Assembly (NCBI RefSeq): GCF_029910095.1
Contig: NZ_CP094526.1
Coordinates: forward strand, 7,626,001-7,690,000
DNA length: 64,000 nucleotides
Reading direction: 5' to 3'
Source of the DNA: Bradyrhizobium sp. ISRA464
Lineage (GTDB): Bacteria > Pseudomonadota > Alphaproteobacteria > Rhizobiales > Xanthobacteraceae
Positions within the stretch are counted from its first letter, which is position 1. Every line of letters starts with the position of its first letter. The translations under genes and the position numbers were made by a program. The notes under the pieces are model-generated. The model ran no database searches. It was not told where the DNA came from and was given only the letters and a program-made list of their open reading frames with translations. Shown here one piece after another: positions 8,973 through 18,169 of this stretch.

Positions 8973-9719
8973 TCAAACGCCGTAGCGTTCGGTCTTGATC
9001 GCCCCGGCTTCCAGTCCCAAAGCGAGCGCGGCGTCCGCCGCGATGTCGACGAAGGCGTTCGACCCGCACACGAAGGCGCGGCCGGGGGACACAGGCAGCC
9101 GCCCCGCAACGTCGGCGACCATCCTGCCGTCGATCCGCCTGCTGAAGTCGGTGCGGCGCGTCGCCGGCTCGCGTGTCAGAGCCAAGGCGAGCGCGAAATC
9201 GGGAAGCGACCTCTCGAGCTCGAGGAGCTCGTCCCTGAACAGCACGTCACCCCAGGTCCTGGAGGAGAGCAACAGCACGACAGGCACCGCCTCACCGCTG
9301 GTCTTCCGATACCGGATCATCGCCATGAGCGGCACGGCGCCGGAGCCGGCGCCGATAAAGAGCACCGGTTTGTCGGAAGGCCCCGGCCAGAGAAAGTGTC
9401 CGCCAAGCGGCCCGCGAAGCTCGATCGTGTCGCCTACCTGGGCGACGTCGTGGAAGAACGGGGAGACCTCGCCGTCCGGAAGGCGCTCGATCGCCAGCTC
9501 GATCACCTCGGAATCGCTCGGGGCCGAGGCGATCGAGTAGCTGCGCATGGCAGTGTAGCCGTTGGGCGCAGTCAGCCGCACGTCAACGTGCTGTCCGGCC
9601 GTATAGTCGAACGTTTCGGAGAGGCGGAGAAAGAAGCTCTTGATAGCCGGCGTTCTCGTCGCGATCTCGACAATCGCACAGCTCTGCCAGCGCGCGGTTG
9701 TGGCAATCGCTTCAGTCAT
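8973..9719 (-). CDS. Ferredoxin-NADP reductase-family FAD/NAD(P) oxidoreductase
   Basis: About 248 residues from an ATG at 9719 that overlaps the stop of the upstream molybdopterin gene by 8 bases; another ATG at 9737 is possible. The FAD-binding barrel carries the flavin motif RSYSIASAP (about 70-80), and the NAD(P)-binding lobe has FIGAGSGAVPLMAMIRY and the terminal FVCGSNAFVD. There is no 2Fe-2S domain. The translational overlap implies that it passes electrons to or from the molybdopterin oxidoreductase, a pairing seen in other SuoX-like operons; the natural electron partner is not known. Confidence 0.8.
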   Translation of the reverse strand: MTEAIATTARWQSCAIVEIATRTPAIKSFFLRLSETFDYTAGQHVDVRLTAPNGYTAMRSYSIASAPSDSEVIELAIERLPDGEVSPFFHDVAQVGDTIELRGPLGGHFLWPGPSDKPVLFIGAGSGAVPLMAMIRYRKTSGEAVPVVLLLSSRTWGDVLFRDELLELERSLPDFALALALTREPATRRTDFSRRIDGRMVADVAGRLPVSPGRAFVCGSNAFVDIAADAALALGLEAGAIKTERYGV

Positions 9720-10227
9720 TCGTGTATCGCTGCTCATTCCACGGATCGCCGTGCATGTGGTACCGGCGCAGCTCCCAGAAGCCGGCCTCGTCGCGCTCCG
9801 TGAACTGAAGCCCGTTCACCCACTTCGCCGACTTCCAGAAGTAGAGATGCGGCACCAGTAGACGCGCCGGTCCCCCATGGTCGCGCGACAGCGACTGGCC
9901 TTCGTACTTGAGCGCGACCATCGCCTTCCCCGTTGCGAGGTCGGCCAGCGGCACGTTGGTGGAGTATCCGTCGTAGCAATGTGCGAGTGCAAACGGAGTG
10001 GGTGCGCTAAGGCCAGCGTCGGCGAGGATGTCGTCGACGGCCACGCCCTCCCAGGCTGTGTTGAGCTTCGACCACGAGGTCACGCAGTGGATGTCTCGCG
10101 TCATCTTGGTTCGTGGGAGCGCGTCGAACTCCGACCAGCTCCACGCTTTGACCGGTCGAGGTCCGACCTCGAGCGTGAAATTCCAGTCCGCGGGCTCGAT
10201 TCGCGGCGTGGGGCCGGCCGTAAGCAC
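9712..10227 (-). CDS. Sulfite oxidase-like molybdopterin oxidoreductase, N-terminus probably frameshifted
   Basis: From a GTG at 10227 the product is 171 residues of a SuoX-like molybdopterin domain. The cysteine expected to ligate molybdenum is in DIHCVTSWSKLNTAWEGV (about residue 48), followed by HCYDGYSTNVPL, DHGGPARLLVPHLYFWKSAKW and the terminal FWELRRYHMHGDPW. The family normally starts about 30 residues earlier with an MITRGF-type sequence. That sequence is present from an ATG at 10316 but in another frame, and the sequence between (PPGQHLVDSFPV) continues in the main frame. One indel near 10285-10300 therefore separates them, and expression may depend on the internal GTG. Its partner reductase overlaps downstream. 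Confidence 0.75.
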   Translation of the reverse strand: MLTAGPTPRIEPADWNFTLEVGPRPVKAWSWSEFDALPRTKMTRDIHCVTSWSKLNTAWEGVAVDDILADAGLSAPTPFALAHCYDGYSTNVPLADLATGKAMVALKYEGQSLSRDHGGPARLLVPHLYFWKSAKWVNGLQFTERDEAGFWELRRYHMHGDPWNEQRYTND

Positions 10228-10316
10228 CGGGAAACTGTCGACGAGGTGCTGTCCCGGGGGATCCGGTCCGATGGTTCTGATCCGGATTGGCGGCCTGTGA
10301 AACCGCGAGTGATCAT

Positions 10317-11009
10317 AGGGGATTTTCTCCGTCGGCGGGTGATAAGGAGCTCAGTCCTGTACAATGCGCTAAGCTGCTATGCGCCGGATGAGCAAAGTCT
10401 GGGCGAAGCATGGAGTTCCGCCCCGCGAATGGGAAATGACGTCACGCCATGAAGTCGATAGCCGTGCGTTATGAAGGCCGTCCGAGTGCTGAGGGTCGAT
10501 CGTTCGTCGCTCGGTGCTCGCGGGGTTACACGGAGGCCGGGCCAGTAAGAAGGCTGTCAAGACGAACGTATCGGATGCTCAGACACGGCTTTCGGACTTC
10601 CGGCGCGACCGACTAGCATAGACTTGGCGCTAGTACGACCGTAGTAGCGAAGCATATATGCTATCGTGCTCCGGTATGCGAGCCGAGCTGCGGGTCACTG
10701 TGAACGGGAAATCGGCAGTGCTATTTTCCGTGTTGGCGAATCCAAGCCTGATGAGCGGTATACTTCTGAATGCCCTCGCACGTTATGTAGGATTTGCGGG
10801 ACGCCATGCGGATGCGCGACGCGTTTATCCGTATCTTCGGCTTCTCTTCTTGGGAGATGCGCGCGCAATGCGCGATCGACAAACTTGAATGTGGTCGACT
10901 GCCATCAATCGAAGCGAGTGAACGTCCAAGAACCGATGATTAGCGTCCTTTACGCCTAGCCGGTCGATCTCGACTGTGGAAGGACCGATACTTTGGAGGA
11001 AGTAACTTC
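10317..11009 (+). other. Intergenic region between SuoX-like and TlpA-like genes
   Basis: About 690 bases without a recognisable full gene. The only notable content is a 50-base stretch at 10432-10481 that recurs near 21.05 kb; here it forms the end of a short frame starting at an ATG near 10388 (MSKVWAKHGVPPREWEM). The bases before 11010 contain GGAGGAAG, a strong ribosome-binding site for the TlpA-like gene. I see no other structure. Confidence 0.4.
10432..10481 (+). repeat. 50-bp direct repeat, copy 1
   Basis: This matches 21046-21095 at about 47 of 50 positions in the same orientation. Both copies can be read as the same protein tail (EMTSRHEVDSR-A/V-L, then stop), and the sequence upstream of the match also aligns weakly. 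The two copies bracket the TlpA/DsbD region, the aromatic dioxygenase cluster and the cupin gene. I do not recognise the parent gene. Confidence 0.7.
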
Positions 11010-12083
11010 ATGCGTGTAGGTCAGGCTTTGCTTTTTCTGATGCTCTGCGGTGTGTACGGCGCGCCACCACGGGCGGCGTCGAGCGCCGATGCAAACCAGA
11101 CAAGCGCCTCCCGCTCGGCCGACGACCCGGGCTATATCGAGGAAGATCCCGTATTGGCGGAGCATGTCGGCCAACCCGCACCGGTGCTTACGCTGAAATC
11201 CATCGACGGAAAGTCGATTGACCTCGCAGACCTCTATGGGAAGCGGCCGGTCTATCTGAAGCTTTGGGCGACCTACTGCATTCCTTGCCGGGTCCAAATG
11301 CTAGGCCTAAGAAAGATTTTCGCTTCTCACGGTGATGAAATGACGGTCATCGCGGTGAATGCCGGAGTGGGCGACGACACCGGGAAGGTGAAGCAATTCG
11401 TACAAGCAAATGACCTGAAGATGCCGGTCGCCATCGACGATGGACGGCTTAGCGAGTGGATCCGGATGGACGCAACTCCTGTTCATCTCGTGTTCGGTCG
11501 CGACGGGCGTGTTATTTTTGCGGGCCACCAGGATGGACCGAAGCTGGACGCCGCGATCGAACAAGCGTTGGCAAGCAAGGTAGTGCCAGGCGATGTCGCC
11601 ACGAACAAACTCGCGGACTTTGTGACCTTGAAGCCGGGAGATGGAATCCCGGCAATTGAACTTCGTACCTCGGATGGAAAGGCCATCGCCCTGCAGTCTG
11701 GCCCCGCGTCTCATCTCCGTGCGGTCTACTTCTCAGCCACCTGGTGTGAGGACTACGTGAAGAGCGCGCAACCGGATGAGGCGGCGAACTGCCAAAAAGG
11801 GCGCGAGGAGGTCGACAAACTAGCGGCCGACCGTTCCATCGAGTGGCTTGGTGTAATGACCCATTTGTGGACGACGCCCAAGGAACTGGCCGACTATGAA
11901 GCCAAAATGAAGCCGCGCGTCCCACTGGCCGTGGATTCAACTGGCATCGCGTTCCGTACGTTCGGCGTCAAGCGCTTCCCCGCTGTTGCGCTCATCGACA
12001 CCCGTGGACACCTCATCAAGCTGGTTGAGGGAGATCCTGGGGAATTTGCGACCGCGATTTCGTCGCTACAGTCGAGTAAGTAA
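11010..12083 (+). CDS. Secreted TlpA-like protein with two thioredoxin-fold domains
   Basis: This 357-residue protein has an N-terminal signal sequence (MRVGQALLFLMLCGVYGAPP). The first thioredoxin-like domain contains the active-site motif WATYCIPC (cysteines about 90 and 93) and the cis-proline region ATPVHLVF. A second thioredoxin-like domain starts near 210, but its active-site position reads FSATWCEDY, with one cysteine only; its ending FGVKRFPAVALIDTRGHL is typical. It starts at ATG 11010 after a strong GGAGGAAG site and is followed after one base by the GTG of a DsbD-like gene. It was therefore probably a periplasmic thiol-disulfide partner of that reductase, which is now broken. Confidence 0.8.
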   Translation: MRVGQALLFLMLCGVYGAPPRAASSADANQTSASRSADDPGYIEEDPVLAEHVGQPAPVLTLKSIDGKSIDLADLYGKRPVYLKLWATYCIPCRVQMLGLRKIFASHGDEMTVIAVNAGVGDDTGKVKQFVQANDLKMPVAIDDGRLSEWIRMDATPVHLVFGRDGRVIFAGHQDGPKLDAAIEQALASKVVPGDVATNKLADFVTLKPGDGIPAIELRTSDGKAIALQSGPASHLRAVYFSATWCEDYVKSAQPDEAANCQKGREEVDKLAADRSIEWLGVMTHLWTTPKELADYEAKMKPRVPLAVDSTGIAFRTFGVKRFPAVALIDTRGHLIKLVEGDPGEFATAISSLQSSK

Positions 12084-12084
12084 C

Positions 12085-14096
12085 GTGTTGTCGCTCCTAC
12101 GGCGGGCGGTCCTGGGCGCACTTGTCGCGGCGATTGCGGGCAGCGTTTGGGCGGCGGCGCCTCAATCGCATCATCTGACGGTCGAACTCGTACCTGAAAC
12201 GAATTCGCCCGCGCCAGGTTCGACGATGACGCTGGCCATCTCGATGACGCCCGAAAAGGGCTGGCACGGCTATTGGAAGCTACCGGGCGACGCGGGCTTT
12301 CCGACGACGCTAAACTGGGATTTGCCGCGAGAGGCAACGGCCGGTGAGCCGGCGTACCCGGTGCCGACTACACTGGTGATCTCTGGCATGATGAATCATG
12401 TCTTCGCCAGATCCTATGCGCTTCTGGTCCCCGTGCACGTTCCGTGCGGATTGGCCGCCGGGACTTCCTTCCCGGTAAATCTCAAGACACAATATCTCGT
12501 TTGCACGTCGACAATATGCGTTCCGGAATCGGCTGAAGCTCATCTGAATCTCACGATTGGCGACGGTGCGATCGATAGAGCCCGATCGAAGCAGTTCGAT
12601 GGTTGGCGCCAGGTGCTACCCCGCCCGATCGGTTCTCCAACACGCTACGAGCGCAATGGAAAGGAAATTCGGTTCGCGTTTCCGCTACCGCGGGCGGTAC
12701 AGGTCAACGATCCGCACCTGTTCGTCGGTACCGAAGACGCCGTCACGAGCAGCGCGCCGCAGACCTTCACGCGCGAAGGAGACAGGCTGGTCGTCTCTAC
12801 CGCGACGGGAGCAAAGGATGTTGACACTATCGACGGCGTCCTCGCGCTCGGAGATGGGACAGGCCTGAGTTTCTCAGCGACGGCCGGGACCGTTCCCCCT
12901 GTTAAATGAGGCGCCGGCCTTTCGGTCCTTTTCATGGTGACGGTTCTCATAGAAACGATCGCCGGCCGCCTCACCCTCAATGTGAGGCCATATGTATTCC
13001 CGATCCTCGGCTTGAAGGTGCTGAGCTTCTTCCGAGCCGGCCAGGACGAAAAGGAGGTTCGACACGAGGCTATCGCGTGCACGGCCGGCGCGATTTTGGG
13101 CGGTGTCATTCTGGTGCTTCGCTCCTTCGGAAGTCAGATTGGCTGGGCCTCCCAGTTTCAGGACCCCGCCTATCGCGTTCATGTTGGTTCTACTGACAGG
13201 AACTATTGCTTTCAACTTAGCGGGCCTGTTCGAGCTCGGAACGATATCGGCTGGGTCGGCGCTTGCGGCAAAAGGTGGCAAGGTCGGCGCGTTGTGGATC
13301 GGGGTCTTGGCGCCGTTCGTCGCTACGCCCTGCACCGGTCCGTTCATGGGGCGCAGTGGGAGCTGCGCTAGTGCTCCCGGCACCGATCGCAATGCTCATA
13401 TTCGCGGGGATCGGTCTGGGTTGGGGCGCTTCCGTTTCTGGTGCTTGGATATATTCCTTCGCTCCGTAGGCATCTCCCGCCGCCGAGCACCTGGTCGGAC
13501 CGCTGCGTAAGGCTCACGCCGTTCCCATGTTCGCGACGGCATTGGGGTTGGCTTGGGTTCTGGTCCGCCAGGCAGACGCTGACGCCGTGATCCTGGCGTT
13601 CGGCGGCTTGTCGGTCCTCTGTCGGACCGGCCTGTTCCAACGCGCGCTCAAAACATGGGCATAGTGGCCGGCGTTGGTCGCCTCGGCGCGCGCCTTGGGA
13701 GTTATGGTGCTGTTGCCGCGTACAGGGCTCTGCAACGAAGTCGAAACTGCCAAAGGCTTTGTCCCATTCAACGCCGCCGAGCTTGACGAGTTACACGCAG
13801 CCGGCACGCCGGTATTTCCTTATTTTACTACGGCTTGGTGCCTGACATGCAAGGTCAACGAGCGGCTCGATTTCGATCAGCCTAATACACGCAAGGCGTT
13901 TGCTGAGGCTGGAGTGATCACGATGGTCGGAAATTGGACGAATGGCGATCCGGCGATAATGTGGTTCCGGCTTCGCTGGGGCGGGTCCGGCGCGGCTTTC
14001 GATCTCTGGTATCGATCGCGTCGCGACGGAGGCACGAGTCCTTTCAACAGTACCCCCTCTTTACGGAAAGCGTTACGGACAACGCAGGAACACTGA
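12085..14096 (+). pseudogene. DsbD-family thiol:disulfide interchange protein, multiply disrupted
   Basis: The first part (GTG 12085 to a stop at 12909) is an intact DsbD N-terminal periplasmic domain with signal peptide. The rest is recognisable only by switching frames. From about 12930 come RLTLNVRPYVFPILGLKVLS and HEAIACTAGAILGG; from about 13170, LTGTIAFNLAGLFELG and PFVATPCTGPFMG; from about 13350, ALVLPAPIAMLIFAGIG; and from about 13530 the final helices. An in-frame stop near 13660 precedes the C-terminal thioredoxin domain (PVFPYFTTAWCLTCKVNERL, then GNWTNGDPAIMWF), which shifts frame again near 13975. The conserved membrane cysteine of the CVFP motif is tyrosine (PYVFP). At least five lesions make it a clear pseudogene. 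Confidence 0.85.
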
Positions 14097-14227
14097 GAAG
14101 TCCTATCATCATTGATCGCGTTCGATTCACGCGCGGGCGATAACCTTCAACCGCGCGCCTTCCCAGCGGCGCCCGCAGCGTGATTTGCGCGACGAGCGCT
14201 GTCTTTTCCTCAAGTTCGAGAATTAAC

Positions 14228-15568
14228 CTAATCTTCGCCTTTAGCTACGTCTCGCTTATGCCAATGTCCAAGCAGGAAGATGAGCAATCCGGCCAGCAGC
14301 ATCGGGACCCCGGCGACGTAGAGAATGTGCTGAGCGTTGAGGTGATACGCGAGCAAGGCTCCGATCAACAGCGGGCCGCCGATACCGCCAAATCTACCCA
14401 TCCCAAGAGCCCAGCCAACGCCCGTGGATCTGATCGAGGTCGGATAATAAATCGCCGCCAGCGCGATCACGCTCTTCTGTCCGCCGCTGACGCAAAAGCC
14501 GGCGCAGAATGCAGTCGCCACCATCATCCAGCTCGATTTGTCGATCGAATAGCCGAACAAGGCAACAAAGAGGACGCCAGACAGATAAACCGTCGCCAGA
14601 GAGCTATAGGGGCCAATGCGATCCATCGCCGGTCCGACCGCAAACGCGGCGACGATACCGCCGACAGTGGTCATGCTAGTGGCGAGTGCGACTGTGTCGA
14701 GAGAATGGCCGGCATTCGTCAGCATCGACGGTAGCCAACTTTGCAGCGCGTAGAATTCGGCTAGATTGAGCATGAATACAACCCAGATCACCAGCGTTCC
14801 TGCGGCGCGCCCGGATGAGAACAGACTTCTGACCGCACTGCGCCGTTCAGCCGCCGCCGTGACGAACCGCGTCGGTCCTTGCACGGGCAATGCGCCGTCC
14901 ACGCGACGCACCACACGCCAGACCGCATCCGGTTGCGCCTTTGTGCGGATCAAGAAATCCATCGACTCCGGCAAGAACAGCAGCGCCAGGATCGCGACGA
15001 CCATGGGCGCGGCCGCACCGATCCACAGCATCGATCGCCAGCCATACTCGGGGGTAACCCAAGCTGCGACCGCGCCGGCCGCGACGAAGCCCAGCGAGAA
15101 GCCAGCATAGATCACCAAGACGAATGTCGCGCGCAGCCTCGCCGGACTGAATTCGGTGGTCAACGCGATGGCGCTAGGCACCACTGACCCGAGCGCAATG
15201 CCGGTCAAAAAGCGCAACGCAATCAATCCGGTGACGTTCGTTGCGAAAATTGTCGCAAACGTCAGCAAGGCGAAAGCAAACGTGGAGATGATGACGAGCT
15301 TGCGATGGCCGAAGCGATCCGAAAACGGCGAAACGAGCAGATAGCCCACCATCAGTCCAGTCAGCGCCGACGAAAAGATCGGTCCAAGAAGCTGCTTGGT
15401 GAGTCCCCACTCTTTTGCGATTGAAGGCACCATGTAGCTGATGGCTTGCGTATCGAACCCGTCGAGGAACATGACGAGACCGCACAGCAGCACGATGCCG
15501 TATTGCGTGATCCCGGTACGGCGGGAATTTATGAAGGATGGGACATCAAAAGCAACCTCGGTACTCAT
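14228..15568 (-). CDS. MFS transporter, aromatic acid:H+ symporter type
   Basis: About 446 residues from an ATG at 15568 preceded by GAGGAA; upstream codons in the same frame are not conserved. Twelve hydrophobic segments are visible. Loop motifs match the aromatic acid:H+ symporter family: DGFDTQAISYMVPSIAKEWG in helix 1, SDRFGHRKLVIIS between helices 2 and 3, and RFLTGIALGSVVPSAIALTTE in helix 4. It follows the dioxygenase reductase gene on the same strand with a 106-base gap and is probably the uptake system for the cluster's aromatic substrate. PcaK- and TpaK-type proteins are the closest functional analogues. Confidence 0.85.
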   Translation of the reverse strand: MSTEVAFDVPSFINSRRTGITQYGIVLLCGLVMFLDGFDTQAISYMVPSIAKEWGLTKQLLGPIFSSALTGLMVGYLLVSPFSDRFGHRKLVIISTFAFALLTFATIFATNVTGLIALRFLTGIALGSVVPSAIALTTEFSPARLRATFVLVIYAGFSLGFVAAGAVAAWVTPEYGWRSMLWIGAAAPMVVAILALLFLPESMDFLIRTKAQPDAVWRVVRRVDGALPVQGPTRFVTAAAERRSAVRSLFSSGRAAGTLVIWVVFMLNLAEFYALQSWLPSMLTNAGHSLDTVALATSMTTVGGIVAAFAVGPAMDRIGPYSSLATVYLSGVLFVALFGYSIDKSSWMMVATAFCAGFCVSGGQKSVIALAAIYYPTSIRSTGVGWALGMGRFGGIGGPLLIGALLAYHLNAQHILYVAGVPMLLAGLLIFLLGHWHKRDVAKGED

Positions 15569-15674
15569 TTCCTCACCTTTGCTGGCCAGACTATCTCCGG
15601 CCCGATTTGTTTTTTGACTTGATGACAGCGCGGCGATCGTGTCGTGCCGCAGGCGCGAAGACGTGCAGAAATGG

Positions 15675-16706
15675 TCAGCCTGCGGATTGCAAGAGTTGCG
15701 GCTGGTTTGTGTCGGAAGATCCACTTGGCACGAACGCATCGGCGTAGAAGCGGTCCCTGCGCACACCACCACGCGCCTGGAATTCATTGCGCGCGGCCTC
15801 GATCATCATAGGATTGCCGCAGGCATAGACATGCCGGTCCGACAGATCGGGAAGATCCTCGAGCACGGCAGCGTGCACCAGACCACGACGCCCCCTCCAA
15901 TTCGCGTCGGGCTCGGACAGCACTGGAATGAACGTGAACCACGGATAGCGCTTTTCCCATTTCTCGCAGGTCTCCGCGAGATAAAGATCGGCCCTGCTGC
16001 GCCCGCCCCAGTAGAAGCGCACCTCGCGATTGAGCCTCCGTCGGATCATATCATCGAGGATCGATTTCAACGGCGCGAAGCCGGTGCCGGTTGCGACGAA
16101 CACGTAACGCGCTTGATCGTCTTCCCGCAGATGAAAATCGCCGAACGGCACCTCCACTTCGAGCTTGTCGTCGAGCCGCAAGGACGCCAGCACCTTTTCG
16201 GAGAACGCGCCGCCGGGCACGTGTCGAATGTGCAACTGCACACCGTCACTCTCCTGCGGCGCATTGGCCATTGAAAAGCTGCGCTCGTCGCCATCGGGCG
16301 TGCGAATGCGGAGATACTGCCCGGCCTTGAACTTGGCGCGAATGCTGGCCGGGAAGCGCAATTGCAGGATGGCCACATCATCTGCCGGGCGCGACATGCG
16401 AAAGACCCGCGCCTGAATTTTCTTCCGCGCCAACGGATCGTGGCGTTGGATCCGGCGCGGTCGGATGGTGAGATCGCTCTTGGCGGTGGCCGTGCAGAAC
16501 AGGACCTTGCCAGCCGGGCCTGTCATTTCCTTCGAGCGCTGCTTGACGTCGCCCTTGCTTAAAAAGCCTTCGCAGGACGCGCAGACGCCCTTCCGGCAGG
16601 AGTAAGGCATCGTGTAGCCCGCGCGCTCCGCCGCGGCGAGGATAGTCTCGTCGTCATTGCAGGTGAAGCTGATGTCGGCGTCCTCAATTCCGATTGTGTG
16701 CGTCAT
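15675..16706 (-). CDS. Ring-hydroxylating dioxygenase reductase (TphA1-like)
   Basis: This 343-residue protein combines an N-terminal plant-type 2Fe-2S ferredoxin domain with a ferredoxin-reductase module. The cluster ligands are cysteines about 37, 42, 45 and 71 (SCRKGVCASC and FCTA). The FAD motif is RSFSMANAP and the NAD-binding part has FVATGTGFAPLKSIL and YACGNPMMIEAA. The domain order Fe-S, FAD, NAD and the length match TphA1-like (class IB) reductases. It overlaps the PdxA-family gene by 4 bases and forms the distal gene of the A2-A3-B-A1 operon. It carries electrons from NAD(P)H to the Rieske oxygenase. Confidence 0.85.
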   Translation of the reverse strand: MTHTIGIEDADISFTCNDDETILAAAERAGYTMPYSCRKGVCASCEGFLSKGDVKQRSKEMTGPAGKVLFCTATAKSDLTIRPRRIQRHDPLARKKIQARVFRMSRPADDVAILQLRFPASIRAKFKAGQYLRIRTPDGDERSFSMANAPQESDGVQLHIRHVPGGAFSEKVLASLRLDDKLEVEVPFGDFHLREDDQARYVFVATGTGFAPLKSILDDMIRRRLNREVRFYWGGRSRADLYLAETCEKWEKRYPWFTFIPVLSEPDANWRGRRGLVHAAVLEDLPDLSDRHVYACGNPMMIEAARNEFQARGGVRRDRFYADAFVPSGSSDTNQPQLLQSAG

Positions 16707-17692
16707 GCCGTTTCCTTGAATTGGTTGGCACCTGCCACGAGCTGAATGCAGCGCAGGACGGGCGTCGGATCGGCGATGCCTTTGCCCGCAATGTCGAAGG
16801 CACTGCCGTGGCCGACGCTTGAAAACATCAGACCGGCGCCGATCGACATCGCGGCCGAATTCCGGCCCGCCAACAACTTGATCGGGATGTGTCCCTGATC
16901 GTGATACATCGCCACGAATGCATCGAAGCCTTGATGACCAAGCATCAGGTCAGCTCCCATCGGCCCCTCGATATCGACGCCTTCCGCCTTCAGCCGTTCG
17001 ATCAGCGGCTTGACGATACGGTCGTCATCATCGCCAAAAAGACCGCCTTCGCCCGCGTGGGGGTTGATGCCGAAAACACCAAGCCGCGGATGCGGAATGC
17101 CGAGATTTCGCAGGGCGTCGATCGTTGTGCGAATGGCGCGCTCGATCAGCGTTGGCGTTATCCGATTGAGGGCGTCGAAAAGCCGCTCGTGCAAGGTCAC
17201 ATGAACGATGCGCAAGCCGGCGCCCACCAGCATGAGGAACACCTCATCCTTCGAAACCTTCTTTAGCCGCGCCAACAGGCTCGGATAACCGGAAAACTTG
17301 ATGCCGGCGGAGTTCACGTTGGTCTCGGAATGCGGGCACGCCACGATGCTGTGGGCGCGCCCTCGCGTCGCGAGGTCGAGCGCGGCCCCGACATAGGCTA
17401 CGGTCGCACGGCCAGCCTCCGCGCTCCCCTGCCCCGGCTGGAAGGATTTGGCGTCCAGAGCCGCAACGGGATGATAAAGCAGCGCCTGTTTGTCGGTGGA
17501 CGGCCCACCTTGCATCAGCGGCCGGCCGGGCGCGAATTTGTCCGCGTAGAAGCGGATAACGTGCTCATCGCCAACCAGAATCGGACGCGATTCCGACTGC
17601 GCCTCTGCGCACAGCATTGCAGCCTTGACGGCGATTTCAGGGCCGATGCCATTGGGGTCACCGATGGTCAGCGCGACGATTTTCGGCGTCAT
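16703..17692 (-). CDS. PdxA-family dehydrogenase, probable cis-dihydrodiol dehydrogenase (TphB-like)
   Basis: This 329-residue protein has the full PdxA fold: TIGDPNGIGPEIAVKAA at the N-terminus, PHSETNVNSAGIKFSGY, GINPHAGEGGLFGDDD, and the metal-binding region MYHDQGHIPIKLL with histidines. PdxA itself makes vitamin B6, but the same family includes TphB, which oxidises the dihydrodiol of terephthalate to protocatechuate with loss of CO2. The setting between a Rieske oxygenase small subunit (4-base overlap) and its reductase (4-base overlap) favours the catabolic role. Sequence alone cannot fix the substrate. Confidence 0.75.
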   Translation of the reverse strand: MTPKIVALTIGDPNGIGPEIAVKAAMLCAEAQSESRPILVGDEHVIRFYADKFAPGRPLMQGGPSTDKQALLYHPVAALDAKSFQPGQGSAEAGRATVAYVGAALDLATRGRAHSIVACPHSETNVNSAGIKFSGYPSLLARLKKVSKDEVFLMLVGAGLRIVHVTLHERLFDALNRITPTLIERAIRTTIDALRNLGIPHPRLGVFGINPHAGEGGLFGDDDDRIVKPLIERLKAEGVDIEGPMGADLMLGHQGFDAFVAMYHDQGHIPIKLLAGRNSAAMSIGAGLMFSSVGHGSAFDIAGKGIADPTPVLRCIQLVAGANQFKETA

Positions 17693-18159
17693 AACGGCAG
17701 CGCCAACAGCGTGTCGATCCGCGAACTGTCACACACGACCGTGCGCTCGTGCAGTTGCGCTTTACCATTCACGATCTCATAGAGATCGAAATAGCGGCCG
17801 GTGGCATAGATCGACGTGTCTCCATCCTGCAGGATGCGCGCTACCATGAACGGTGTTTCGCTACGCACTTTTGCTCCGTCTTCCGACAGGATCGATGGCA
17901 GTCCAAGGATGTGGCGATAGCTCTGCCGCTCGTAAATATTGGCTTCGCGTAGAGCCGAGACGCGATCGTTCAGCATACCGCGCGAGTTGGCGAACACGAT
18001 GCCGGCCTCTAGCCCGTCACGATAGTTCGACGCGGTGGTGATCTTGTACAGGCACGGACCGTGAAACAGACTCGGCCAATCCTCAAGACGATCATCGTCG
18101 ATGCAGCGCGCGTAATCGGCCTGCGCCTTGGTGATGTATTGCAGAGAGTTACCACTCAT
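17689..18159 (-). CDS. Aromatic-ring dioxygenase beta (small) subunit (TphA3-like)
   Basis: This 156-residue protein belongs to the NTF2-like small subunits of ring-hydroxylating dioxygenases. An early helix carries YARCIDDDRLEDWPSLF, followed by CLYKITTASNYRDGLEAGIV, a central NDRVSALREANIYE and a strand-rich C-terminal half (TPFMVARILQDGDTSIYATG). The length equals that of known small subunits. It stabilises the alpha3beta3 oxygenase. The gene begins 10 bases after the large-subunit stop and overlaps the PdxA-family gene by 4 bases. Confidence 0.85.
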   Translation of the reverse strand: MSGNSLQYITKAQADYARCIDDDRLEDWPSLFHGPCLYKITTASNYRDGLEAGIVFANSRGMLNDRVSALREANIYERQSYRHILGLPSILSEDGAKVRSETPFMVARILQDGDTSIYATGRYFDLYEIVNGKAQLHERTVVCDSSRIDTLLALPL

Positions 18160-18169
18160 GGTGCAGTCC

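Noticed and set aside
16703..17692. Vitamin B6 enzyme PdxA
   Set aside because: The protein is PdxA-family, but it lies inside an overlapping dioxygenase operon where the dihydrodiol dehydrogenase is expected, so a catabolic role is preferred.
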